IMG/VR virus record: IMGVR_UViG_3300042484_002226 | Location: 1-57,742 of that record | Reading direction: 5' to 3' (one strand) | DNA: 57,742 bases | From: a virus | Shown: one piece after another, positions 8,127 through 17,216 of the stretch | Layout of the letters: every line of letters starts with the position of its first letter | How positions within the stretch are numbered: the stretch's first letter is position 1 | Notes under the pieces: generated by a model | The model's database searches: none | What the model was told of the DNA's origin: nothing | What the model saw: the letters and a program-made list of their open reading frames with translations, nothing else | Translations under genes and position numbers: made by a program

Positions 8127-8948
8127 ATGGTAAACAACATGGTTCGTAAATTTGCAGTAGTCACTACGTTTAATCAATCAGGATACAGCCATTACGGTAG
8201 TAAAATGATTGATACTTTTCTAGCCACATGGCCGCAAGAGGTTGATTTATATGTATATGCAGAAGATTGTGTGGTACTGCAACTTGACCCTAGATTGCAT
8301 GTGATTGATCTCAACAGCGCAGCACCGGACTTGGTTGCATTTAAAAAACAATGGAGTCAAGTGCCCAAAGCCGTTGGGCAGGTACCAAAAGGGCCGATTG
8401 ATTCCAGGGGTAAACAGCACGGAATTGGATTCAAATGGGATGCTGTACGTTTTTCTCACAAGGTATATGCAATATTTCATTGCGCCGGTACACAGCCAGC
8501 CGATTGGTTATTGTGGATGGATGGCGATACTGTGTGCCACAGCACAATTAGCCTTGCCCAATTGGGTAAGCTTTGTCCACAGGATAGAGACCTGTGCTTT
8601 TTGGGACGTAATCAAAAGTACTCTGAATGTGGTTTGTATGCAATGAATCTTGCTAGGCCGGTTGTGGGAACTTTCTTGAAACTGTTTCAACGCTATTATG
8701 ATGATGCCGAAAACGGAATATTCACCCTGGATGAATGGCACGACTCATTTGTGTTTGACGCTGTGAGAAAACAATGCACCCTGAACGAATTAGATTGGTC
8801 CGGTAATCTGATCACCGGAGAAGGCCATCCCTTGATCAACTCGGAATGGGGTGCATATTTGGATCATCTCAAAGGTGCCAGGAAAGATTTAAAACGTAGT
8901 AAACTTACAGATCTTAAAATAAAACGTACAGAAGAGTATTGGCAATGA
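8127..8948 (+). CDS. GT-A type glycosyltransferase
   Basis: A 273-aa protein with 'PADWLLWMDGDTVCH' near residue 130, a DxD metal-nucleotide-sugar motif of GT-A enzymes, preceded by a Lys-x-x-(A/S)-x-x-x-Ala helix (RFSHKVYAIFH) that usually contacts the donor. A second ATG at 8139 is an alternative start. A GTTAAATA late-promoter-like sequence lies at 8104-8111. It overlaps the following gene by 4 bases (ATGA), and the block 8127-16401 reads as one long unit. Probably decorates a phage or host surface glycan. Confidence 0.7.
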   Translation: MVNNMVRKFAVVTTFNQSGYSHYGSKMIDTFLATWPQEVDLYVYAEDCVVLQLDPRLHVIDLNSAAPDLVAFKKQWSQVPKAVGQVPKGPIDSRGKQHGIGFKWDAVRFSHKVYAIFHCAGTQPADWLLWMDGDTVCHSTISLAQLGKLCPQDRDLCFLGRNQKYSECGLYAMNLARPVVGTFLKLFQRYYDDAENGIFTLDEWHDSFVFDAVRKQCTLNELDWSGNLITGEGHPLINSEWGAYLDHLKGARKDLKRSKLTDLKIKRTEEYWQ

Positions 8949-9751
8949 CCTGGACATTTTTAAGCAAGAATAACCAGGACGAGTATATAGAAATGTTTGC
9001 TCGAGGATCTGGGTCTGTGCCCACTGCACTAGAAACCTGGCAGTACGAGCATGACCAAAATACAATTGTGGTACGTGGCATAATGAAGCATAAGATTATC
9101 AAGAAATGTTGGCAGGATCAACGCCCATTTTTGTACATGGATTCAGGTTACATGGGGAATCGTGCAAGTATTAACAATCCCAGTGGATGGAAACACTATC
9201 ATCGAATTGTATTCAATGACTTGCAGCACGATAAAATTATACCACGTTCGGCTGATCGGTGGGAACGACTACGAATTAAAATACAACCCTGGCGCCGTAC
9301 CGGTAACAAGATATTGATTGCAGCACCAGATGAAAAACCTTGCATATTCTACGGCATTGACCTTGAACAATGGATATCACAAACTGTAGCCACAATAAAA
9401 CAACACACTGATCGTCCAGTAGAAATACGTCAACGTAATTCAGATAGAAAAGTTAGAGTTAAAAATAACTTAGAGTCTGCGCTGGACGATGTGCATGCTG
9501 TGGTCACATTCAACTCAATTGCTGCCACTGAAAGCATACTAGCAGGCGTGCCGGCGTTTGTCATAGCACCTGCGGCCAATGCTGCAAAACCAGTCTGCAA
9601 TACAGATTTAAGTAAAATAGAAACACCCTGGTTACCCGACAGCGATCTGATATATAAGTGGGCTTGCCACCTGGCATATGGACAATTCCATACTACAGAA
9701 CTAGCCAATGGCACAGCCACCCGAATACTTAAGGAGACTCTTAGTGCGTGA
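8945..9751 (+). CDS. Capsule-synthesis-like glycosyltransferase paralog B
   Basis: I chose the ATG at 8945, which overlaps the previous stop as ATGA. The protein is 268 aa. It shares with the paralog at 18797 a segment 'YMDSGYMGN...HYHRIVFNDLQ', then 'QPWRRTGNKILIAAP', 'HTDRPVEIRQRNSDRK', 'AVVTFNSIAATESILAGVPAFV', and the tail 'CHLAYGQFHTTELANGTATRIL'. These correspond to the acceptor, donor and closing helix segments of the capsule-synthesis family. It differs from bacterial KpsS in being short. Function in surface glycan building is inferred. Confidence 0.6.
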   Translation: MTWTFLSKNNQDEYIEMFARGSGSVPTALETWQYEHDQNTIVVRGIMKHKIIKKCWQDQRPFLYMDSGYMGNRASINNPSGWKHYHRIVFNDLQHDKIIPRSADRWERLRIKIQPWRRTGNKILIAAPDEKPCIFYGIDLEQWISQTVATIKQHTDRPVEIRQRNSDRKVRVKNNLESALDDVHAVVTFNSIAATESILAGVPAFVIAPAANAAKPVCNTDLSKIETPWLPDSDLIYKWACHLAYGQFHTTELANGTATRILKETLSA

Positions 9752-10391
9752 ACAATATGGATGGTACTTTCCGGACATTGAAACACATTTCCCAGAAATG
9801 TTAGGCAAGAATATCAAAAAGGGCGGACCCGCTGAGTATCAACAACCGGTACGACTGCTCAGTTTACAACATGTGAAGAACAAACGAACTGCCCTGGACA
9901 TTGGTGCTAACGTAGGGTTGTGGTCACGTGACTTAACGCAACATTTTGATCAAGTGATTGCATTTGAACCTGTGGCAATGTTTAGAGAATGTTTACAACG
10001 CAATGTCACTGCATCAAATATCACAATAGAGACTGTGGCCTTGGGTGATTCGGAAGGACAGGTGCGCATGATAATTACAGAGGGCAATACAGGCCACACA
10101 CATGTGGATCCCACTAGTAACGGTGGTGATACTCGTATTATCCGACTTGACAGTTTAATCTTGCAGAATGTTGACTACATCAAGATCGACTGCGAAGGTT
10201 TTGAATATCGTGTGCTACAAGGTGCCCGGCAAACTATACAGCGATGCAGGCCTGTTGTTGTGATAGAACAAAAGCCGCATGATATGTATTCGAAGGAGTA
10301 TGGTCAGTTTGCTGCAATTGGCCTGTTGGAAGATTGGGGCATGATCAAACTAGATCAAGTTAAAGACGATTGGATCATGGGCTGGCAATGA
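9744..10391 (+). CDS. FkbM-family methyltransferase
   Basis: I chose the GTG at 9744 because AAGGAG lies at 9731-9736 and the start overlaps the previous stop by 8 bases. An ATG at 9708 has no such site. Motif I is 'ALDIGANVGLWSRDL'; 'VIAFEPVAMFRECLQRNV' carries the ribose-binding Glu; 'RLDSLILQNVDYIKIDCEGFEYRVLQGA' is the FkbM hallmark (KIDxEGxE). FkbM enzymes O-methylate sugars or macrolides. In this block the likely target is a hydroxyl on the glycan made by the neighbours. Confidence 0.85.
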   Translation: MREQYGWYFPDIETHFPEMLGKNIKKGGPAEYQQPVRLLSLQHVKNKRTALDIGANVGLWSRDLTQHFDQVIAFEPVAMFRECLQRNVTASNITIETVALGDSEGQVRMIITEGNTGHTHVDPTSNGGDTRIIRLDSLILQNVDYIKIDCEGFEYRVLQGARQTIQRCRPVVVIEQKPHDMYSKEYGQFAAIGLLEDWGMIKLDQVKDDWIMGWQ

Positions 10392-11341
10392 AAATTAGAT
10401 TTTTCAGTGATGCATATAAAAGCAAACGTGCTAGTCATAGACTACGTGGAGATGTGACATGTCAAGCTCTGATGGAACAAGGCTATGATGCAAAGATACT
10501 CACCGACTGGAGTGAGGTTGATTCAGATACTGTTGTTATCTTTTTAAAACGTAGTTCAGTAGCCAGTATACAACGTGCTCGAGACCAAGGTGCCAAAACC
10601 ATTTACGATCTATGCGATAACAAATTTGAAGAAAAAGGTGAATACGAGCCGTGTTGTCGCCTGGCTGATTTGGTATCTGTTAACAGTGTTAACATGGGAA
10701 TTAGTACTAAAAATTTCACAGGCAAAGACAGTATTGTGATGCCAGATCCGTTTGAGCGTCCTAAACTGTCTCCAAAATTTTCACCTGGCAGTGATATCAG
10801 TTTGTTATGGTTTGGTTCTCAAAGTAGTTTTAAATTTTTACCTCTATTAGAAATATGGCAACGGTTAGAAAAAGAAGTATGCAATTACTCTTATACCATG
10901 ATCAGTGCCAAGACTGACAGAGTACTTAGTAAATTCAAATTAAGACAAGCCAAAGATGCAGTAAGCGGTATCAACTTTGATCGCCTGGACATGCGAGAGT
11001 GGACCTGGGAGTTGCAAGGAAAGTTGCTGGAGCAAACAGACATTGTGTTAATGCCGGTATTGACCGAGAATCCACGCACTGATACCAAAAGTGCCAATCG
11101 ATTAATTGACAGCTTAATCTCCGGACGTTTTGTTATTACTACCTCTTTGCACAGTTACCTAGAGTTTGCACCTTACACCTGGCAAGGAGATTACATTGAA
11201 GGTATTCGATGGGCCAGAGCCAATCCTGAGCAAGTGTTGGATATGATCACGCAAGGACAAAAATATGTTGAAGAAAATTACTCAGCACGAGTGTTATCTA
11301 AACGATTTATAGACGAAATTATTAAACAACTTAGGAAATAA
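10388..11341 (+). CDS. GT-B-like glycosyltransferase
   Basis: The ATG at 10388 overlaps the FkbM stop (ATGA). The 317-aa product starts 'MKIRFFSDAYKSKRASHRLRGD', a GT-B entry, and has the second Rossmann half beginning 'DISLLWFGSQSSFKFLPLLEIW'. Late in the protein come 'IVLMPVLTENPRTDTKSANRLIDSLISGRFVITT' (donor-binding region with a Lys-x-x-Asn-Arg) and a terminal helix 'SKRFIDEIIKQL'. This layout is that of GT4-like retaining enzymes. The sugar is unknown. Confidence 0.65.
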   Translation: MKIRFFSDAYKSKRASHRLRGDVTCQALMEQGYDAKILTDWSEVDSDTVVIFLKRSSVASIQRARDQGAKTIYDLCDNKFEEKGEYEPCCRLADLVSVNSVNMGISTKNFTGKDSIVMPDPFERPKLSPKFSPGSDISLLWFGSQSSFKFLPLLEIWQRLEKEVCNYSYTMISAKTDRVLSKFKLRQAKDAVSGINFDRLDMREWTWELQGKLLEQTDIVLMPVLTENPRTDTKSANRLIDSLISGRFVITTSLHSYLEFAPYTWQGDYIEGIRWARANPEQVLDMITQGQKYVEENYSARVLSKRFIDEIIKQLRK

Positions 11342-11342
11342 T

Positions 11343-11945
11343 ATGGGAAGTCCAAACGATTTAATTTACATTAAGACAGTGTGTCCAACATTTACAGGTT
11401 CGGTGTTGGAAATTGGGGCCAGAGAAAACTCCACAGGGTTTCGAGGACATTTTGTCCCTACTAAAGGTCAGCCTCGCCTAGCCACAGAATACATTGGCAC
11501 TGATATAGAGCCCGGTACAGACGTTGATGTTGTGTGTGATTTAACAGCTCCTGAAAATCCCTTGCCTAAAAATCATTTTGATCTTGTGATCTGTTGCAGT
11601 GTAATGGAGCATGTGCCAAATCCCTGGGTCATGGCTGAAAAAATATCAGAGCTGGTAAAGCCGGGCGGTAAACTATACATTGCAGTTCCGTGGGTTTGGA
11701 AATATCACGGATACCCCAAAGACTATTATAGATTTACACATACTGCTATAGAATATCTATATCCAAATTTTACCTGGGGCAATTTTGCCTGGTCCAGCAC
11801 CTCTGCAGATGATATTCAATTTCAAGAGATGGATCGAATTAGTGAACGTAAAATGATAATTGCTGATTACGATGAGGCTGGACGAAAAACTAAGAAATAT
11901 ATTAAATATTTGTCTATCAATATGCTCGGAACAAAAAATGCTTAA
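11343..11945 (+). CDS. SAM-dependent methyltransferase (Methyltransf_11 type)
   Basis: A 200-aa protein. 'GSVLEIGARENSTGF' is motif I, 'YIGTDIEPGTDVDVVCDL' motif II/III, 'FDLVICCSVMEHVPNPWVMAEKISELVKPGGKLYIAVPWVW' covers motifs IV to VI with the Glu-His typical of UbiE/Methyltransf_11. Followed by 'DYYRFTH', a substrate-side block common in surface-polysaccharide-linked methyltransferases. It starts 1 base after the previous stop and overlaps the next gene by 8 bases. Confidence 0.8.
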   Translation: MGSPNDLIYIKTVCPTFTGSVLEIGARENSTGFRGHFVPTKGQPRLATEYIGTDIEPGTDVDVVCDLTAPENPLPKNHFDLVICCSVMEHVPNPWVMAEKISELVKPGGKLYIAVPWVWKYHGYPKDYYRFTHTAIEYLYPNFTWGNFAWSSTSADDIQFQEMDRISERKMIIADYDEAGRKTKKYIKYLSINMLGTKNA

Positions 11946-12495
11946 TGAGAAGATAACCGAACTAATAAACAGCGGACAAAAAGTAAAATTGCATCTTGGC
12001 TGTGGTAGCCGGTTATTCGACGGATACCTAAATGTAGACGGCGACTACATGGCGCATGATCCCAATGTCATGATTCATGATATAACTCAACCATTTTCAC
12101 TACCAGACAGTTGTGTAGATGAAATTTTATTAGTGCATGTAATAGAACATATTAGTAGGCAGCACATTCAACCTATGTTCACGGAATTTTTGAGAATTTG
12201 CAAACCCGGGGGTTTTGTTGCGATAGAGTGGCCAGACCTGTTGAAAATGTGTCAGGAGGTTATAAAAAATCCTGATTGTTTTTGGACCCATGACAAACGT
12301 TTAATCAAACGAACAATATCGGGCATCTATGGAGATAGTGCCCGATATCCGGACCCAACAATGCTACACAAGTGGGGGTACAGTGCCGAAAGCATGTGCA
12401 AAATATTTGAACAGGTGAGATTTGCCCGTACCGAAATTCAAGGCAACCATCATGGTAAATCATCAATCGACAGCAGAGTAGTAGCATACAAATAA
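11938..12495 (+). CDS. SAM-dependent methyltransferase, 185 aa
   Basis: The ATG at 11938 (MLNEKITELI) overlaps the previous stop by 8 bases. The earlier in-frame ATGs at 11860 and after would lie wholly inside the upstream gene. 'VKLHLGCGSRLFDGYLNVDGD' is motif I-II, and 'VDEILLVHVIEHISRQHIQPMFTEFLRICKPGGFVAIEWPDL' is the catalytic/Gly-Gly block. Close to small methyltransferases that sit next to glycosyltransferases in O-antigen loci. The tandem with 11343 suggests two separate methylations or subunits of one step. Confidence 0.8.
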   Translation: MLNEKITELINSGQKVKLHLGCGSRLFDGYLNVDGDYMAHDPNVMIHDITQPFSLPDSCVDEILLVHVIEHISRQHIQPMFTEFLRICKPGGFVAIEWPDLLKMCQEVIKNPDCFWTHDKRLIKRTISGIYGDSARYPDPTMLHKWGYSAESMCKIFEQVRFARTEIQGNHHGKSSIDSRVVAYK

Positions 12496-12496
12496 C

Positions 12497-13240
12497 ATGG
12501 CCGCCAAAGTAGTTAAAGAGCTCTATGGTTTTTCTGGCAATCAAATATTGTTGATGCAAAAACACAATAGACTTTTTGTGCGCAAGATCGGAAATATCAC
12601 ACGGAACATAGAGCGCATGCAAGCATTGACTGGAGAGTATCCACTTCCTCAATTGTACACAGTTTCAAAAAAAATGATTGATATGGAGTACTTGCACGGG
12701 CTAGATATAAAATCGTATCTTAGAACAAACAACTATGAAAAGTTGTTGGAGTTTTTATTGTGTATATTAGAAAAATTTTCTACTGGCTCTGTGAACAAAG
12801 ATTATACAGAAATCTATATCAAAAAATTACAAGAAATTAACTTTGATGACTTGCCATTCACTTGTGAACAACTGTTGGATCGATTGCCCCGGAACTTGCC
12901 CAGTTCAAACTATCATGGAGATCTAACACTAGAGAACATTATCTGGACCACGGATAGAGGATTTTTTCTAATAGATTGTGCAACAATAGAATACGATTCA
13001 TACATATTTGATATTGCAAAATTAAGACAGGATTTAGAACTGGGGTGGTTTACTAGAAAAGACAATGCCAGGCTGAATGTCAAAACAAAACATATACAGC
13101 AAAAAATATTGCAACAACATCCAACCGCAAACAATGACTACTTGTTGATTCTGATGTTGTTGAGAGTGTATCGACACAGTCTGCCTGATACACTTGAGAG
13201 AAATTTTTTATTAGAAGGAATTACATCGCTATGGAAATAA
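12497..13240 (+). CDS. Aminoglycoside/choline-kinase-like phosphotransferase
   Basis: A 247-aa protein of the APH/ChoK protein-kinase-like fold. 'NYHGDLTLENIIW' (139-150) carries the catalytic Asp (D142) and metal Asn, and 'FFLIDCATIEYDSYIFDIAKL' (157-175) the metal Asp (D160) and the family's C-terminal motif. 'MEYLHGLDI' near 63-71 is the hinge. It is directly followed, with 10 bases of overlap, by the nucleotidyltransferase-HAD fusion; kinase plus nucleotidyltransferase recalls the LicA-LicC phosphocholine pathway, though the substrate could equally be a sugar. Confidence 0.7.
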   Translation: MAAKVVKELYGFSGNQILLMQKHNRLFVRKIGNITRNIERMQALTGEYPLPQLYTVSKKMIDMEYLHGLDIKSYLRTNNYEKLLEFLLCILEKFSTGSVNKDYTEIYIKKLQEINFDDLPFTCEQLLDRLPRNLPSSNYHGDLTLENIIWTTDRGFFLIDCATIEYDSYIFDIAKLRQDLELGWFTRKDNARLNVKTKHIQQKILQQHPTANNDYLLILMLLRVYRHSLPDTLERNFLLEGITSLWK

Positions 13241-14253
13241 TAATGCCAGCAGCTGGCTTGTCAGCAAGATTTCCTAACATGCGGCCAAAATATATTTTGT
13301 CCGATTTCAAGGGCCGGATGATGTTTGAGCGATCCTTAGAGTCCTTTATCGGCAAGCACAACATTACCATTGGTATTTTAAAAGAGCACAACGACACCTA
13401 CAATACCTCGGAATACATCAAACGCGAATACGGAGATTCTATACAAGTAGTAGTGTTAGCAGCACGAACCACCGGTCCTGCAGATACTGTTTATCAAATT
13501 TTGAAACAAACAGGATTAACCACTGAAGAGTTCCTGATCAAAGACTGTGACAGTTTCTTTGATCACGCGCACCAAGAAGGAAATTATATTTGCGTTTCTA
13601 GTGTAAAAGATCACGAAATACTAAAAAGATTAGCGTCTAAAAGTTTTATAGTGTCCAATGATCAAGGAATCATCACCAGCATCATTGAAAAGCAAGTTGT
13701 GTCGGATAAGTTCTGTGTGGGCGGTTACAAGTTTGAATCTGCTGATTTGTTTATATCTGCATTCGATAAACTACAAAATTATCACGTGAAGGAAATATTT
13801 GTCAGTCATGTTATTGAGGAATGTTTAAATTCTGGAGTAGTTTTTAAAGAAAGTACAGTGCATAATTATGTTGATGTGGGCACTGCCGAAGACTGGTTTG
13901 AGTACAACGACAAGGCTGTGATTTTTTGTGACATAGATGGAACTATTATCAAAGCACAATCTAGAACAGAAATAGGATCCAGACCAGTAGCATTAGAACA
14001 AAATATATTAGCAATTAAAAAATTAATAGCAACAGGCAGTGAGGTTGTTTTTACAACAGCTCGACCTGCTCAGCATCATGCTATTACAGAAAAAATGTTA
14101 ACTGAATTAGGATTTGTTAATTTTAAATTACTATCTGGGTTATCAAATGCTAAACGCATCTTGATTAACGACTACAACGAGGCAAATCCTTACCCTAGAG
14201 CAGTGTCTATAAATATCAAACGCGATCACGATAATCTTCAAGATTTTTTATGA
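13231..14253 (+). CDS. Nucleotidyltransferase fused to HAD phosphatase
   Basis: A 340-aa two-domain protein. Residues 1-220 are a sugar/choline-phosphate nucleotidyltransferase: 'MPAAGLSARFPNMRPKYIL' (the GxG-x-R-x-PK signature, P19-K20), with 'LIKDCDSFF' (102-110) as the DxD-like metal site and 'GGYKFES' later. Residues 228-340 are a HAD domain: DIDGT (234-238), 'VVFTTARP' (motif II, 272-279), K308 (motif III) and 'LINDY' (motif IV, 311-315). It would activate a phosphorylated precursor and hydrolyse a phosphate in the same pathway. Overlaps the kinase upstream and the next gene (ATGA). Confidence 0.78.
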   Translation: MEIIMPAAGLSARFPNMRPKYILSDFKGRMMFERSLESFIGKHNITIGILKEHNDTYNTSEYIKREYGDSIQVVVLAARTTGPADTVYQILKQTGLTTEEFLIKDCDSFFDHAHQEGNYICVSSVKDHEILKRLASKSFIVSNDQGIITSIIEKQVVSDKFCVGGYKFESADLFISAFDKLQNYHVKEIFVSHVIEECLNSGVVFKESTVHNYVDVGTAEDWFEYNDKAVIFCDIDGTIIKAQSRTEIGSRPVALEQNILAIKKLIATGSEVVFTTARPAQHHAITEKMLTELGFVNFKLLSGLSNAKRILINDYNEANPYPRAVSINIKRDHDNLQDFL

Positions 14254-15110
14254 AACAAAAAATAGCAATATTCTACACAGGTGATCGACGACACAACCTA
14301 GAAATTACCAAACAGAATCATCAACGACTGTTTGATCAAATTGAACAAATTGCAGACATCAATATCTATTGGTTTACAAAAGATGACTCTGCTCGTGGCG
14401 TATGTCCGTACGAGGAAGGAGACCCTAACCTGGATACTGCTTATCGCCGGGGCCAAGGCGGAGGGATACAAGTTTGGGATTTTGTAAGAGGTTGCGAACG
14501 CACTACTGAACCTTACGTAATGAGGTTACGTACCGATGTTTGGTTCACTGATTCTAGCATAGATATAATTTGCGAAGAGATTAAAAATATCCTAGCAGGT
14601 CGAACAGACATTGCTTATTTTGGCAGTGACTGGATTCACGAAAATGCCGGAAAAGTTTATCAAAAACTAGTCGTAATTGACAGAATCGCTGGCGGTGTAC
14701 AAGACTTTGTTATCATTGCCAATCGGACTCGAATGAAACCGGGTCCGGAAGTAATAGACTATATCACAAGTCTTGCAGCAAAAAAACGTCGTAGTGGCAA
14801 CAATCTTTTTAAGTTGTTGATTCCCATGCGAGTCACAGAAGACGGACTGTACTTTCAAGAGATTGATGCTTTTAGAATACTATGTCAAACCTGGCTGGTT
14901 CGCAAAACCTATAGTGAGTATCCACAAGACCTGGAGGTTTGCAAGGACTATATACAAAGTTATATACTTGACGATAAATCAGAAATAGGTAAAAAAACAT
15001 TTATAATTCCACACCCTATGCAAGATGCTGTCAATTGGTGGCGCAGTCAACACGGATGGGAACCACAAGATCTAGACATACAGGATTTTAAAAGATGGCA
15101 ATTGCTGTAG
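14250..15110 (+). CDS. WavE-like lipopolysaccharide synthesis protein, paralog 1
   Basis: A 286-aa protein. It has an early strand 'KIAIFYTGDRRHNLEITKQNHQRLFD', then 'GGGIQVWDFVRGCERT' and 'YVMRLRTDVWFTDSSI', the RxRxD motif typical of WavE-type putative glycosyltransferases. It shares this architecture with the next gene and looks like a tandem duplicate that has diverged. It overlaps the preceding gene as ATGA and the following one by 16 bases. In Vibrio, wavE belongs to the LPS core cluster; the role here is inferred from that. Confidence 0.6.
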   Translation: MKQKIAIFYTGDRRHNLEITKQNHQRLFDQIEQIADINIYWFTKDDSARGVCPYEEGDPNLDTAYRRGQGGGIQVWDFVRGCERTTEPYVMRLRTDVWFTDSSIDIICEEIKNILAGRTDIAYFGSDWIHENAGKVYQKLVVIDRIAGGVQDFVIIANRTRMKPGPEVIDYITSLAAKKRRSGNNLFKLLIPMRVTEDGLYFQEIDAFRILCQTWLVRKTYSEYPQDLEVCKDYIQSYILDDKSEIGKKTFIIPHPMQDAVNWWRSQHGWEPQDLDIQDFKRWQLL

Positions 15111-15769
15111 TATATATCGGCCAACGAAAATTTGACGCAACTTCTAAAAAAAATCACACAGCATTGTTTGATTTGTTAAGCGCCAGGTCCAAAATAAATG
15201 TCTATGATTTTACCCGGTCCGGCCCCAGTACCGACGGTCCATTTATGTCTAGTGGTGGAGTGCAGGTATGGGACTTCTTGCAAGCACTAAAACAAACACA
15301 AGAAGACATTATTATTAAACTCAGAACCGACACATGGTTTACCCCGAGCTCTATGCTGGCAGTGTCAAGTGAACTGGGTGCTATACTAGACAACAGTAAT
15401 GATGTAGCATTCATGGGCGTGGACTTTACCAATCATTATGATAAAACTCACGAACGAATCGATGCCGGCACAACAAAAAAAGTAACAGACTTTGTGGTGA
15501 TTGCAAAAAGATCCAGTATAGACAACCAGGAATCTGTTGTGACTCGACTGAGTGGTCCCAAACACAAAAGTGGCAATGTGATGTTCAAGTACATTTTGGC
15601 ACCCGATGCCAGAGCAGTCAGTGTTAGTTGTCAAATGTATTTGTTGAGGAAAGACTACACAGCGCCATCAAATTGGCAAATATATAGCGACTGGACTAGC
15701 GAATATTACAAATCAGAAACTGCTCAACAGTGGGTAGCAAACAATAAACAACTTATAGAAGAACTGTAA
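15095..15769 (+). CDS. WavE-like lipopolysaccharide synthesis protein, paralog 2
   Basis: A 224-aa protein with the same landmarks as the upstream paralog: 'AVVYIGQRKFDATSKKNHTALFDLL', 'SGGVQVWDFLQAL', 'IIKLRTDTWFTPSSM', then 'DFVVIAKRSSI' and 'KSGNVMFKYIL'. It is about 60 residues shorter and lacks the C-terminal extension that paralog 1 has after the last shared strand. The start ATG lies inside the end of the preceding gene, with the stop of that gene 16 bases in. Confidence 0.6.
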   Translation: MAIAVVYIGQRKFDATSKKNHTALFDLLSARSKINVYDFTRSGPSTDGPFMSSGGVQVWDFLQALKQTQEDIIIKLRTDTWFTPSSMLAVSSELGAILDNSNDVAFMGVDFTNHYDKTHERIDAGTTKKVTDFVVIAKRSSIDNQESVVTRLSGPKHKSGNVMFKYILAPDARAVSVSCQMYLLRKDYTAPSNWQIYSDWTSEYYKSETAQQWVANNKQLIEEL

Positions 15770-16401
15770 TGCCAAGTGCGTATTATCTAGAAAGTGTAGA
15801 AATAGGTAAACGATTTCAAACAGAGAATTCTAGTTGGGGCGGCGATGATTGTAAAAATTATCACAATCAAATCCGGGTACTGATGGACAAGTATGATGCT
15901 AAAACAGTACTAGACTACGGATGTGGCAAGGGTAGACAATACACAAATCTTGTGCCATACGGATTGCCCGGAGATCAAGTGACACAACCAATGACTTTTC
16001 AGACCAGAATCAACGCAGAAAGTGTTTATAAATTTGATCCTTGTGTCCCGGAGTTTGATACAGAACCCGCAGAACAAACGTTTGATGCGGTTATTTGTAC
16101 ACAGGTGCTGGGCAGCATTCCGGATATTGATATGCCTTGGTTGCGTGATAAGTTGATGAGTTATGCTACAAAATTTGTATTCATAGGTCTACACAATCCT
16201 GTGAAACCGATAAAAGCCAAAAAAAGAATGTATGATTATACCCGAGTAACCTATCCCAGAAGCATAGAATGGTACCAAGAACAATTTGCTGGCTGGACCG
16301 GGTCTGATTTGTACTGGTGGTTTAGAGAGACTGAACATTCAGTCAACAACTGGTATTCTATATCCTCCGGCGGCATCAACCCTGACAGGCCCAGGTCTTG
16401 A
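15769..16401 (+). CDS. SAM-dependent methyltransferase, 210 aa
   Basis: Motif I is 'AKTVLDYGCGKGRQYTNL' (about 44-61). 'YKFDPCVPEFDTEP' follows, with the acidic residue after strand 2, and 'FDAVICTQVLGSIPDIDMPWLRDKLM' is the motif IV region. The N-terminus 'YYLESVEIGKRFQTENSSWGG' is a typical lead-in for phage methyltransferases of this type. Starts at a TAATG overlap with the WavE-like gene. It is the last gene of the rightward glyco-block; the next gene, terC, is convergent, with a 69-base gap that has only a weak T-run. Confidence 0.75.
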   Translation: MPSAYYLESVEIGKRFQTENSSWGGDDCKNYHNQIRVLMDKYDAKTVLDYGCGKGRQYTNLVPYGLPGDQVTQPMTFQTRINAESVYKFDPCVPEFDTEPAEQTFDAVICTQVLGSIPDIDMPWLRDKLMSYATKFVFIGLHNPVKPIKAKKRMYDYTRVTYPRSIEWYQEQFAGWTGSDLYWWFRETEHSVNNWYSISSGGINPDRPRS

Positions 16402-16470
16402 TCAGCCCGGCATCAAAAACAAACTATACACGTTAGATCCCTCAGTGATGAGTAGACCGACGGGGATTTT

Positions 16471-17160
16471 TTATGACTTAAACAAATATCGTTTATGCAG
16501 GTGCAGTCGTGCTTGATTATACTGAACAGCAGTAACAACCAAGGCAAATGCCCACGGCATAACAACTGCTGCCCAAGGTACTAGTCCTGCCCACCATGTG
16601 GCCATTAATGGTTCTTTCATCAACATCAACATAGCAACAGCAAACAACACAAACGATCCTGTAAACACTGTGTCGGGCCAGCGTTGAAGAATCTTGCTGA
16701 CCATGGTAGCACCGAACAAAATGATAGGCACACTGATTAACAAGCCAGCAATCACCAACACAAAATTTCCATCAGCGGCTGCAGCAATGCCTAGTGCATT
16801 GTCAATGCCCATGACAGCATCAGCAACTATAATGGTAGACAGGGCGCCCCAAAAAGTGTCCCGGGCGTTTACATTGTGTTCGCCTGCATCAAATACTAAC
16901 TTCCAACCAATCCAGACCAGTGCTGCTGCACCGATGGCTCGGAGTCCCGGAATCAGTAACAAGTAAGTCAATGCCGCAACTGAAACAAAGCGTATGGCAA
17001 TGGCACCAAAGGTACCCCAGAAGATCGCCTTCTTGCGTAGGTGTTCTGGTAATTTGTTAGCCGCCATTCCGATAACAAGAGCGTTATCGCCGGCTAATAC
17101 AATGTCTATCAAGATGATAGCTAAAAATGCCCAAAGGGCTTGGATCGTAAAGAGTTCCAT
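16471..17160 (-). CDS. terC: TerC-family integral membrane protein
   Basis: A 229-aa protein with about seven hydrophobic segments. Signature acidic residues lie inside membrane helices: 'IIDIVLAGDNALVIGMAA'-type block near residues 15-32 (LIDIVLAGDNA) and 'VADAVMGIDNALGIAAAA' near 110-127. These two repeated xGDNA/GIDNA blocks define the TerC/Alx family, linked to manganese efflux and tellurium resistance and, in some bacteria, to metal loading of secreted proteins. It has its own TATAAATA late promoter and an AAGGA site before the ATG, so it is expressed late. A phage copy is unusual. Confidence 0.88.
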   Translation of the reverse strand: MELFTIQALWAFLAIILIDIVLAGDNALVIGMAANKLPEHLRKKAIFWGTFGAIAIRFVSVAALTYLLLIPGLRAIGAAALVWIGWKLVFDAGEHNVNARDTFWGALSTIIVADAVMGIDNALGIAAAADGNFVLVIAGLLISVPIILFGATMVSKILQRWPDTVFTGSFVLFAVAMLMLMKEPLMATWWAGLVPWAAVVMPWAFALVVTAVQYNQARLHLHKRYLFKS

Positions 17161-17216
17161 ATATTCCTTAAAAGTTATGGTATCACAGTTTTGTCTATAG
17201 CCTGTTGAACAAAACG

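Noticed and set aside
16430-16470. Possible terminator between the convergent genes at 16401 and 16471
   Set aside because: A T-run exists, but the pairing ATCCC/GGGAT is only 5 bp with a loop of about 20 bases, so it is not a convincing hairpin.
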